This document shows positions 17,231-25,150 of a DNA stretch of 64,000 nt, one piece after another. The stretch is from the NCBI RefSeq assembly GCF_014191505.1, contig NZ_JACHWS010000001.1:1488001-1552000 (forward strand), given 5' to 3'. This DNA comes from Hoyosella altamirensis (GTDB lineage Bacteria; Actinomycetota; Actinomycetes; Mycobacteriales; Mycobacteriaceae). The notes beneath the pieces were generated by a model. It made no database searches and had not been told where the DNA came from. It saw only the letters and a list, made by a program, of their open reading frames with translations. Made by a program: the position numbers and the translations under genes. Each line of letters begins with the position of its first letter. Position 1 is the stretch's first letter.

Positions 17231-17674
17231 ATGACCGACCTGAAGTCGCTGTTCGACAACCTGATTCGCACGGAGATTTGGCTGTGGAACGTCGTCGACA
17301 ACGCTCTGCGGGACGAATGCGATCTGCAGCTGACCTGGTTCGAGATCCTGCGGTTCCTGGCGCGTGACGGCAGCGGCCGCGTCCAGGACATCGCGGCGGA
17401 GTTCGGCATCACCGTTGGCGGCACCAGCAAGGTCGTCGATCGTATCGAAGCCGCCGGATACTGTGCGCGCCGCGCCAATCCCAATGACAGGCGTTCCTCA
17501 CTCGTCGAACTCACTCCTACCGGACATGACGTACTCGACCGTGCCATGGCAGTGTTCGAACGCGAACTCCAGCACCGCATCGGCACGGTACTCGACGGCC
17601 AGACCATCGCAGCCGTCACCGCCGCCCTCGCCGCACTACACACCGCCCACCAGGCACCCGCCGACCGACAGTGA
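17231..17674 (+). CDS. MarR family transcriptional regulator
   Basis: Regulator of 147 residues from the ATG at 17231 (GGAG 11 nt upstream; the frame is open to 17186 but without a ribosome site). It shows the MarR winged helix: VQDIAAEFGITVGGTSKVVDRIEAAGYCARR and the wing NPNDRRSSLVELTPTG. It probably controls itself and the NTF2-like gene upstream. Confidence 0.88.
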   Translation: MTDLKSLFDNLIRTEIWLWNVVDNALRDECDLQLTWFEILRFLARDGSGRVQDIAAEFGITVGGTSKVVDRIEAAGYCARRANPNDRRSSLVELTPTGHDVLDRAMAVFERELQHRIGTVLDGQTIAAVTAALAALHTAHQAPADRQ

Positions 17675-17777
17675 ACGGACCCCAGCACACCCGCCGTGAA
17701 GAGCACCGCAGGCGGATTCGGCGACGTGTTCAGGTCAATCGGCAACGAGTACGGCCGCACTGTGCCTTAAATGTGCT

Positions 17778-18085
17778 GTGCTCGCGTTGCCGACGGATCA
17801 CGTACCAGTACGGAGCGATCCCCGTCGCCCCGTCGGTTTGAAACACCTTTGCGACGTCTTCGAAGTACCGCTCGACTTCTTCGGCCCAGAAGAAGAGTTC
17901 GAACGAATCAAAACGCACCTCGGCCGGCTAGCTGCTGACCAGAGACCCGCAGCAGAAGACCCATCAATGCACGCACCAATGACGACATGGATGAAATAGC
18001 TGCTGCAGCAAAAGAACTCAGCGATGAGGACCGAAGCATCATCCTTGACCTCGTGCGCCGACTGCGTACCAGGCGCCGCAAATAG
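17778..18085 (+). pseudogene. Eroded XRE-type regulator remnant
   Basis: One frame gives GLKHLCDVFEVPLDFFGPEE (up to about 17960), which resembles the region following the HTH in small Mycobacteriales XRE regulators (VFxVPxxYF). A second frame, from 17987, gives MDEIAAAAKELSDEDRSIIL and a basic tail to 18085, matching their usual C-terminal helix. The two are separated by a frameshift and no intact HTH is visible upstream. This is family recognition by eye. Confidence 0.45.
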
Positions 18086-18452
18086 AAGCCATCCCTCTCT
18101 CCCCTTGAGATTGCTGCACCGGGTGAGCACCAGCATTGCTCACGCCGCGGTATTCCTTCACTGGATGCCGCCCAGGCACTCTGCAAAGACATCGACCCCA
18201 CAGCCACCTAGGCCTGGCCGGGCTCGGGTGGCGCTTGAATCAACTCGAGGCCATTCCGGCAATGGTGGTTCCTTGCTCACGCGGCTCTGAGCTGCTCACA
18301 CTCCCTGTTCGCGGATTCAAAGGGCGGTATGTCGACGGCGCTCGAAACTGGACAGTAACGGCGCCCTGCGCCGCGCCCAGGAACTCGAAGATGATGCCGC
18401 CGACGCACTCGAATCAGTCGGTTGAGACCCTATCGCCCATGATGAGGAGATA
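18086..18452. other. Gap with degraded coding traces
   Basis: Short broken frames only. One (plus strand, ending at 18425) reads LDSNGALRRAQELEDDAADA before a stop. This looks like leftover coding sequence, perhaps of a partner of the eroded regulator. No gene is called. Confidence 0.3.
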
Positions 18453-19112
18453 ATGCGAACCGTGGATGACCACGATTTCCTCACGGGGACACGCACCGGC
18501 TACGACCGCACTGCAGGCCGATACGCCGAGCGCTTCCACACTCACCTCGATGACAAACCCCTGGATCGCGCGATGCTCGGCGCTTTTGCTGAACTCGTTG
18601 CAGCGACGGACAACAAGCAGGTCATCGATGTCGGCTGCGGCACTGGGGCGACCACGAAGATCCTCCATGACCACGGAGTCGAGGCATTCGGCATTGACCT
18701 GTCACCCAAAATGATCGACCATGCTCAACGCCTCAATCCGGACCTCACCTTCGAGGTCGGATCGATGACCAACCTCGCCATTCCCGACGCCAGCGTCGGC
18801 GGCGTTTGCGCTTGGTATTCGATCATCCACATCCCCGATGGACACCTGGATCGCGTGTTCGACGAGTTCGTTCGCGTCCTGGCCCCCGGTGGCATGGCTC
18901 TATTGGCGTTCCAAGTCGGAGACCAGCCCCGAGTTCTCGAGGAGGCATTCGGCCAGCAGATCGAATTGACGTTTTTCCGCCGCCAGCCCGACGACATCAT
19001 TCGCAGGCTTGAGCGGACTGGCCTGCGCAGGTATGCCGAACTCGTCCGCGAACCCGCAAACGACGGGTTCGAGTCCACCCCGCAGGCCTACCTAATCGCC
19101 CAAAAGTCGTGA
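18453..19112 (+). CDS. Class I SAM-dependent methyltransferase
   Basis: Protein of 219 residues. Motif I is VIDVGCGTGATTKILHD, followed by the acidic end of beta-2 (AFGIDLSPKMIDHAQ), motif II/post-II (VCAWYSIIHIPDG) and VLAPGGMALLAFQ. The layout fits the Methyltransf_11/25 group acting on small molecules. GAGGAG lies just upstream of the ATG. Substrate unknown; the gene stands alone. Confidence 0.88.
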   Translation: MRTVDDHDFLTGTRTGYDRTAGRYAERFHTHLDDKPLDRAMLGAFAELVAATDNKQVIDVGCGTGATTKILHDHGVEAFGIDLSPKMIDHAQRLNPDLTFEVGSMTNLAIPDASVGGVCAWYSIIHIPDGHLDRVFDEFVRVLAPGGMALLAFQVGDQPRVLEEAFGQQIELTFFRRQPDDIIRRLERTGLRRYAELVREPANDGFESTPQAYLIAQKS

Positions 19113-19569
19113 CGGCCAGGAAGTTCGATCAGCCAGAAGCGAAGATGCCGTATGAGTACCGATGTCGCCCAATCGTAGGGGCCAGCGGATCTTGCTGATG
19201 CCGCCGACGTAGATGGTTGTCCATCCGGGCACGGGACGTGGAGCAGAGCGCGGCGATCGCCGTCGAAGGATGTACAGGCTTTCCGAAGATTGACGGAGGG
19301 GCCGGTAAATCTTCATCGGCAAGTAACTGCAGTGCCGCCGGGGGAGAGGGCACTCAGATGAACTTCGGTTCATTGAAGCCCACTCGCCGGTAGAGTTCGG
19401 CGACGGCGGACTCTGGTGGATAGGGCGGTGTACGAAACCGCTGATGAGATCGGCATGACGGTCACCGGATGGTGGCGGTGGCCGCCTTTCCTGTAGTCAT
19501 AGTTTCCGGGTATGACACGAGAAGCCCCTCGGCGCAAGCAATCTTCCGCGGCCGCGGCCGCGGCGCAGC
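19113..19569. other. Gap with no supported gene
   Basis: Only short frames without recognisable domains. A minus-strand frame includes GNYDYRKGGHRHHPVTV, which I cannot place. A GC-only run GCGGCCGCGGCCGCGGCGC lies near 19547. Confidence 0.3.
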
Positions 19570-20262
19570 TCAAGCCGTGGCTGGTACGGTGCTCAGCGCC
19601 CGAGAATCGACACGCTTGTTGTACGCGTCGAAGGCGCGGTAGGCGCGGTAGTAGGTGAACATCTGCAGACCCCACGTGGTCAGCGCCAGAGTGTAGAAGA
19701 TCGTGCGCTCTGCGTCATCGCCTGGGATGTGGACGAAGTCGTAGGTCGCGGCAATGAGGAACCCGCAGGCGGTGGCAATGCCGGCCCACACTGCGTGGCC
19801 GCGTTCGCCGATCTCCCACAGGCGTTTCACGAAGTAGATCAGGAAGATCGTGGTGAGCACGTTGGCCACGATGTAGAAGATCTTGCCGGAGAGACCGATC
19901 TCCTCCGCAAACCGACTGAGGATGAAGCCCGCTACTGCAGCGAGGGCGAACACACCGATATCCATTGCCGCGGACGGCTTATACCGGTGGGTGACCTTCA
20001 TCAGCCCGAGGACCAGGATCAGCGTGATACCGATGGATCGGGAAAAGGCGTCCAGGAAGTACGCCATGGAGTACATCGGACTTTCCTGGCCAGCCTGCAG
20101 GAGGGCGTAGATGAGGAAATTGGTCCCCGACGTCGCGACAATGATCCATTCCAGGCCGAGCAGGTAGTTTCTGAAGTTCCGGATGAACAGGACGCCGTAG
20201 ATGAAGCCGACGGCGATCATCCAGATGTCCGCGACCATGAAGAGTAGTTCCCAGATGGCCAT
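19570..20262 (-). CDS. Polytopic membrane protein of unknown function in the amine cluster
   Basis: Protein of 230 residues with about six to seven hydrophobic segments (for example WMIAVGFIYGVLFI, IGITLILVLGLMKV, IGVFALAAVAGFIL, IFYIVANVLTTIFLIYFV and FLIAATYDFVHIPGD). No transporter signature is evident; the short loops and scattered aromatic residues resemble small sensory or electron-transfer membrane proteins. AAGGAG is 7 nt before the ATG. It is the last gene of the array, 42 bp after the DAO oxidase, so it may help take up substrate or accept electrons. Both ideas are inference. Confidence 0.75.
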   Translation of the reverse strand: MAIWELLFMVADIWMIAVGFIYGVLFIRNFRNYLLGLEWIIVATSGTNFLIYALLQAGQESPMYSMAYFLDAFSRSIGITLILVLGLMKVTHRYKPSAAMDIGVFALAAVAGFILSRFAEEIGLSGKIFYIVANVLTTIFLIYFVKRLWEIGERGHAVWAGIATACGFLIAATYDFVHIPGDDAERTIFYTLALTTWGLQMFTYYRAYRAFDAYNKRVDSRALSTVPATA

Positions 20263-20304
20263 GATTTGCTCCTTGAGGGTGACACCAGCCGACCAGCGGC
20301 GTGG

Positions 20305-21603
20305 TCATTTCGTTAGGGTTGCCAAACGGTCGGAGGCGCGGTCGGCGAGCCAGCCCGCGTACAGCGCGGGGCTGCTGACGAGGCTGGGCCAGAAGCGCTT
20401 GCGGCCGTGCCAGATTGCTGCCAGGTCGTCGTGCAGTGGTGTGCCACAAGCCCGGTCCGCCAATAAATTGCCGACATACTGGGCCTGGGCGAACCCGTGG
20501 CCATTGCAGGCGAGCGAATAGAGCACGTTGTCAGACGCCTCGCCGGCAACGGGAAGCCACGTGGAGCTCATGCCGATCCAGCCGCCCCACGCCCGCTTCG
20601 GTTTGACGTCGCGCAGCCCCGGGAAGCGATCGCGGAATCCGCGCACGAGGTCATCGGCGACACGACGGTCGGGCGTGCGGTCGGGCAGTGGGTTCCGCCC
20701 AGTCTGTATACGGCGGGTGCCAAACACGATTGTGTTCTGCGGGGTGACGCGGTAGCTCTCGATGATCATGTGCAGCGTGACCATCGGGGCACGGCTGGTC
20801 CAGCCGATCTCGTCGAGTCGCTCGGAAGCGACGGGTTCAGTCTCGACCAGAGAGGTCCACACTGGTGTCGCGAGGTTCTTCGGCGCTATGGAAAGGCCCC
20901 CACTGTAGGCGTTGGTGGTTAGCAGCGCCTTGCGAGCCCGAACCGTGCCGCCCGGGGTTTCGACCGTGACCTTCCCACCAGTGTCGGTGACGTCGCGGGC
21001 AGGGGTGTGCTCGTAGACGCGCACACCGGCAACGATCGTCGCGGCACGCAGGCCTAGAACGAATTCACCGGGATTGAGCGTTCCACCGACGCCCTCGCGC
21101 ACTCCGCCCAGGAATCCGTCCGGAAGCCCCGCCGCACGCCCTTCGACGAACTCGGCAGACGATCCGGCGTCCGCCATTGCCTTAGCGTTGCGGCGTGCCC
21201 GCCGCAGTTGACCTTTGGAAACGGCAGCCATCACAATTCCGGCCTGTTGGTAGCCGCAGTCGATTCCGTGGTGGGTGATGGCGTCCTCGGCGAAATGCAC
21301 CGCATTTTCGGCGTACCGGTAAAGGTTGCGCAGCCGCTCGGGCTTGAGCAACAGTCGCAGCATCTCAGGATCGGCGGCGATCGAATTGGTGATGTATCCG
21401 GCGTTGCGGGAGCTGGCGCCCCAGCCGAGGGTCTGCGCCTCGAGCAGCACCACGTCGACGCCCTTGCCGGCGAGGCGGAGTGCGGCCGACATGCCACCAA
21501 CACCCCCGCCGATCACCACCACGTCGCAGGCGATGTCAGTGCTAAGAGATTGTTCGGTACTGGCAGGTGGTTCGGCCCAACCAGTCTCGTGGATCAACTT
21601 CAT
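20305..21603 (-). CDS. FAD-dependent oxidoreductase, DAO family (gamma-glutamylputrescine oxidase-like)
   Basis: Flavoprotein of 432 residues. The FAD motif is CDVVVIGGGVGGMSAALRLAG, followed by LLEAQTLGWGASSRNAGYI, the GWGASxRNxG signature shared with PuuB-type oxidases, and a C-terminal block YSLACNGHGFAQAQYVGNLLADR. PuuB-like enzymes oxidise the free amine end of gamma-glutamylated amines. I chose ATG at 21603 because GGAGG lies 7 nt before it; the in-frame GTG at 21609 abuts the same site. The operon mates include an aldehyde dehydrogenase, and a glutamine-synthetase-like ligase lies in the same regulon, supporting a gamma-glutamyl route. Confidence 0.85.
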   Translation of the reverse strand: MKLIHETGWAEPPASTEQSLSTDIACDVVVIGGGVGGMSAALRLAGKGVDVVLLEAQTLGWGASSRNAGYITNSIAADPEMLRLLLKPERLRNLYRYAENAVHFAEDAITHHGIDCGYQQAGIVMAAVSKGQLRRARRNAKAMADAGSSAEFVEGRAAGLPDGFLGGVREGVGGTLNPGEFVLGLRAATIVAGVRVYEHTPARDVTDTGGKVTVETPGGTVRARKALLTTNAYSGGLSIAPKNLATPVWTSLVETEPVASERLDEIGWTSRAPMVTLHMIIESYRVTPQNTIVFGTRRIQTGRNPLPDRTPDRRVADDLVRGFRDRFPGLRDVKPKRAWGGWIGMSSTWLPVAGEASDNVLYSLACNGHGFAQAQYVGNLLADRACGTPLHDDLAAIWHGRKRFWPSLVSSPALYAGWLADRASDRLATLTK

Positions 21604-21605
21604 CG

Positions 21606-21983
21606 TCACCCCTCCGTCTCGGCTGCGGGTATGACGGCGGTACCGCGAGCGCGCACTGCGACGATGGCGGGTTCGACGAGCTGCGACCGGCCAGTCTCAC
21701 CGACGGCGCGGCAGATTACGCGCAACTCGAAATCGACTGTGCGACTGCGGTTCCCCTTCTTCACCAGTCGGGCCTCTGCTTCTACGACGTCGCCGCCACG
21801 CACCGGGGCGAGGAACTCGACCGACGAGTAGCCGGCGAAAAGGCCCTCGTGACCGTCGGTCTCGATCGATAGGTTCGTGCCGACGTCGCCGAAGAGCTTC
21901 AATGCGTAGGCGCCGTCGACGAGGTTGCCCGCATAGTGCGCGTCGGAGAAGGCTACATAGCGCCGGTGGACCGTCCTGCTCAT
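21606..21983 (-). CDS. Hotdog-fold protein, 3-aminobutyryl-CoA ammonia-lyase-like
   Basis: Protein of 125 residues from ATG 21983, overlapping the monooxygenase stop as ATGA. It reads DAHYAGNLVDGAYALKLFGDV and EGLFAGYSSVEFLAPVRGGD, which closely follows the Kal-type (lysine-fermentation 3-aminobutyryl-CoA deaminase) hotdog pattern as I remember it. That enzyme removes ammonia from a beta-amino acyl-CoA to give an enoyl-CoA. An enoyl-CoA hydratase and an acyl-CoA synthetase in the same cluster fit such a step. A generic acyl-CoA thioesterase is the alternative. Confidence 0.75.
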   Translation of the reverse strand: MSRTVHRRYVAFSDAHYAGNLVDGAYALKLFGDVGTNLSIETDGHEGLFAGYSSVEFLAPVRGGDVVEAEARLVKKGNRSRTVDFELRVICRAVGETGRSQLVEPAIVAVRARGTAVIPAAETEG

Positions 21984-23647
21984 GAGATCTCCTGATGGAT
22001 GGGGCCGAGTTGGCGGGACTCTGATTCGCCGTCGATCGCGATCCCGGGATAGCCGCGTTTTGCGATCTCGGTGCACATGCGGCGGTACTTGCCCACACCG
22101 CCGACATAGCCCATGAAGGTGTTCGGCTTACCCTTGACATTGGAGCCGCGATACCAGGAGTCGGTGGTGGCGTACAGGGTGTCGGCGACGGTTTCCTCGC
22201 TGATGTTCACCCAGTCGTTCTGCCCCTCGGTGGTGGCCTCGACTCGCGTCGCGCCGTTGTCGCGGGCGTGTTCGATGAGGTCGGCGATCCAGTCCACGGC
22301 CTGCTCGATGGTCATCACCACGTTGCTGGCGAGAGCGGGGCTCTGCGGTCCCGCGACCATGAAGAAGTTGGGGAAGTCCGCGGTCATGATCCCGAGGTAC
22401 GTGCGGACGCCGTCCTGCCAGGCCTCCTGAAGCTTCTTCCCGGACTCGCCAGTGAGGTTCAGCCCGTATAGCGGACCGGTGAAGGCGTCGAACCCGATGG
22501 CGAGCACCAACGCGTCCGCCTCGTACGTCTCCTGCGAGGTGACGATCGCGTTCGCAGTCATCGTCTCGATCGGCTCGTCGCGCAGCGACACCAACGACAC
22601 GTTGGGCCTGTTGAAGGTCTCGTAGTAGTCCGTCCCGAAGCAGCTGCGCTTGCCGCCCAGCGGGTGGTACTTGGGCACGAGCAGCTCGGCAGTGGCCGGA
22701 TCTTTGACGATTTCGCGGATCTTGTTGTGGATGAATTCTGAAGCGGTCCGGTTCGCCTCAGGGTCCGTGAGCAGGTCGATGAACTCGGCACCGACACCGT
22801 TGAAGCCACTAAGCTGGTAGGCCGCCTCGTAGCGCCGCTGCCGCTCTTCGTCCGATACGTCGAATGCTCGGTCCGTCACGGGACGCTCGGGGATTCCGCC
22901 AATCGAGTGTCGGCACTCCTCGCGGATCTCGAGATAGTCATCCTTGATGGACTGGATTTGCTCGACGGGGAGTTCGGAGTTACGCGCCGGCATCACGTAG
23001 TTCGGGGTGCGCTGGAACACCGTGACGTGCTCCGCGACCTGAGCGATTAGCGGAATAGCCTGCACACCAGACGATCCGGTGCCAATCACGGCGACGCGCT
23101 TGCCCGCGAGGTCATCGAGCGAGATGTTCCAGCGGCTGGTCGACACCTGCAGGCCGGTGAAGTTCTTCAGGCCCGGCACGTCGAAGTCCTTAGGGGTCGA
23201 CAGGCCTCCTGCACCCGAGATCAGGTAGCGGCTGCGGCGCTTTTCGCCGTTGCCCAGCTGGACCTCCCACAACCTGTCGTCCGCGTTCCACGTCGCGCCG
23301 ACCACCCGCGTATTGAAGGTGAAGTGCTTGCGCAAGTCGAAGCGGTCGGCCACATGTTCGATGTAGCTGAGGATCTCGGCCTGTGGCGCGAATCGCTCGC
23401 TCCACGTCCACTCCTGCTGGAGCGCCTCGTCGAACGAATACGAGTAGTAGATGCTCTCGACGTCGCAGCGGGCACCCGGATAGGTGTTCCAGAACCAGGT
23501 GCCGCCGACACTGGGCCCGGCTTCGAATCCTGCGAAAGTCCACCCGGCGGTTGTGAGGCGGTGTGCGAGGTAGAGGCCGGAGAAACCGGCGCCGACGCCG
23601 ATGATGTCGACGACTTCGGAAGGTGAGGTAGAGGGGGAGGAGTTCAT
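21980..23647 (-). CDS. Baeyer-Villiger-type flavin monooxygenase with altered fingerprint
   Basis: Protein of 555 residues related to class B monooxygenases (cyclohexanone monooxygenase group). It has two Rossmann motifs (DIIGVGAGFSGLYLAHRL and VAVIGTGSSGVQAIPLIA), the characteristic GGTWFWNTYPGARCDVES, and ADRFDLRKHFTFNTRV. The fingerprint FxGxxxHxxxW(P/D) instead reads FTGLQVSTSRWN (23126-23161): the normally invariant His is Ser (TCG) and the last residue is Asn. TCG and CAC differ at all three bases, so this is not a base-call slip. It has its own promoter region with tandem operators and is followed by the hotdog gene. Confidence 0.85.
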   Translation of the reverse strand: MNSSPSTSPSEVVDIIGVGAGFSGLYLAHRLTTAGWTFAGFEAGPSVGGTWFWNTYPGARCDVESIYYSYSFDEALQQEWTWSERFAPQAEILSYIEHVADRFDLRKHFTFNTRVVGATWNADDRLWEVQLGNGEKRRSRYLISGAGGLSTPKDFDVPGLKNFTGLQVSTSRWNISLDDLAGKRVAVIGTGSSGVQAIPLIAQVAEHVTVFQRTPNYVMPARNSELPVEQIQSIKDDYLEIREECRHSIGGIPERPVTDRAFDVSDEERQRRYEAAYQLSGFNGVGAEFIDLLTDPEANRTASEFIHNKIREIVKDPATAELLVPKYHPLGGKRSCFGTDYYETFNRPNVSLVSLRDEPIETMTANAIVTSQETYEADALVLAIGFDAFTGPLYGLNLTGESGKKLQEAWQDGVRTYLGIMTADFPNFFMVAGPQSPALASNVVMTIEQAVDWIADLIEHARDNGATRVEATTEGQNDWVNISEETVADTLYATTDSWYRGSNVKGKPNTFMGYVGGVGKYRRMCTEIAKRGYPGIAIDGESESRQLGPIHQEIS

Positions 23648-23671
23648 CGCATTCAGGCTTTCGTCGAAGGT

Positions 23672-23697
23672 GGTCAGATGACTCGGTCAAATGACTT
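23672..23697. promoter_or_regulatory. Tandem TetR-type operators upstream of the monooxygenase
   Basis: GGTCAGATGACT (23672-23683) and GGTCAAATGACT (23686-23697) repeat with a 14-nt period, 25-50 bp upstream of the monooxygenase ATG. Both are close relatives of the GTCATATGAC palindromes at 30321 and 34069. Confidence 0.6.
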
Positions 23698-23762
23698 AGT
23701 ATGAGTAAACCAGTGGTACCAATCACAGTCAAGGGGTGAACGCTGGATTGACGTGGCGTCGT

Positions 23763-25120
23763 CTAGCGCGCTTGGCGCAGGCTCGCCAGTACGGCCTTGG
23801 CCGATTGCTCGCCGGACGTGGCCGCGTCAGCGAGAGACGGCATGTCAAGCTGGTAGTCGCCGGCGAGGTAGATAGGTCCGAGCGGGTCACGCAATGCCGG
23901 GAGCGAGTTCCTGCGGCCAGGTGCCCAGAAGGGCACGACCCGGCGGTGCCGGCGCACGATGCCCTCACCCAGCTTCCCGTCGAGCTCGGGGAATACGGTA
24001 AGCAGGTCCTTCGCGAACTGCGACACGATCTCTTCGCCTGGCAGGTCGAGCAATGCGTCGGCTTTAACGCCGCCCGCGAAACATGCCAGTGCTCCACCCG
24101 GCTTTCGGTCGCCGCCACTCCGCAGCGCCGCAGCGTGGTTGAACATGGCCTGGAACGACAGTTGCGGAGTGGAGACGGCGAAGTAGTCGTCCCATCGCTG
24201 CGGACCTGGTTCGTCTGTAAAGAATCCGACTACCACGTATCGCCCGTAGGTGATGTCGTTGAAAGCGTTCCGATACTGCTGCGGGAGATCCGGGATAATC
24301 CGCTCGGCGACATCCGCGGGTGTGGTCACGATCGCGCGCTTGGCCCGCAGCCGCGCGGGGCACTCGCCGTCGAGGTAGTCGACGACCACGCCGTCAACGT
24401 CGCGGCGCACTGAGTGCACGGCGAGTTCAGCCGGATCCGGCAACCAAGTTCTTTCGCCAGGACGTCGGTCAACGTCTGGTTGCCGCCCACCGGCAGCGAG
24501 AAGTTCGGGATCTTTTCCGGGTCGGCCAGCGCGAGGCCCACTGAGGTGACGAACTGGGTGGCGGCAGTCTCGTCCACCTCGCATCCCATCCATTGCGCCG
24601 ACCACGATCGGACGACAGCGCTAGCCAACTCTGACCGGACTCCCTTGAGGAGGTACGAGGCCAGCTTAGTGTCGAGCTTGGCGCGCACCCGTTGTGCGAT
24701 ACGGTTCTGTGATTCCAGGAACGGCATAACCGCGAGGATGCGTGCACCGACGATGGCCATCCCGATGCGGTCGGTCATGGTCATCCGCGTGCGGAACATG
24801 AGCGCGACGGGATTCGACGTGTCGACCAGCTCGCCGTTCAGGTACAGCGCGACGCTCTTGCCTGCCAGCGAGCCCATCTCGATGCCGTGACGGTCGAGGG
24901 CATCGATAAGCGTGCCGGTGCCCTCGGTGAACTGCGTGCCGACGTTAATCCAATAGTCGCCCTGCCGGACGGTGTCTACACGCCCGCCGGTGCGGTCACC
25001 GGCCTCGAGTACAACCACGTCGGTCTCAGGCGACAACGTGGTCGCCGCCGTCAAACCCGCCATACCGGCGCCGACGACGACCACCTCAGTGGTCTCTTCT
25101 TGTACCTCGTGCGTGGTCAT
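23763..25120 (-). pseudogene. Flavin amine oxidase with one frameshift
   Basis: The N-terminal frame (from ATG 25120) has VVVVGAGMAGLTAATTLS and VLEAGDRTGGRVDTV, the amine oxidase FAD block. The C-terminal frame (to 23763) has IVTTPADVAERIIPDLP and IYLAGDYQLDMPSLADAATSG, the C-terminal FAD block. The two join at about 24414-24425, where one missing base restores RLNSPVHSVRRDVDG. The restored protein would be about 452 residues, normal for the family. It lies 30 bp after the aldehyde dehydrogenase gene in the operon. It would deaminate an amine, for example to a ketone that the neighbouring monooxygenase could take. A sequencing error is possible. Confidence 0.82.
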
Positions 25121-25150
25121 TTGCGTTTCCTTACTCCCGATCGACGGTTG

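Noticed and set aside
23763-24605. Second start giving a separate 280-residue amine oxidase-like gene
   Set aside because: Its first ~60 residues have no family resemblance while the other frame does, so a frameshifted single gene explains the data better.
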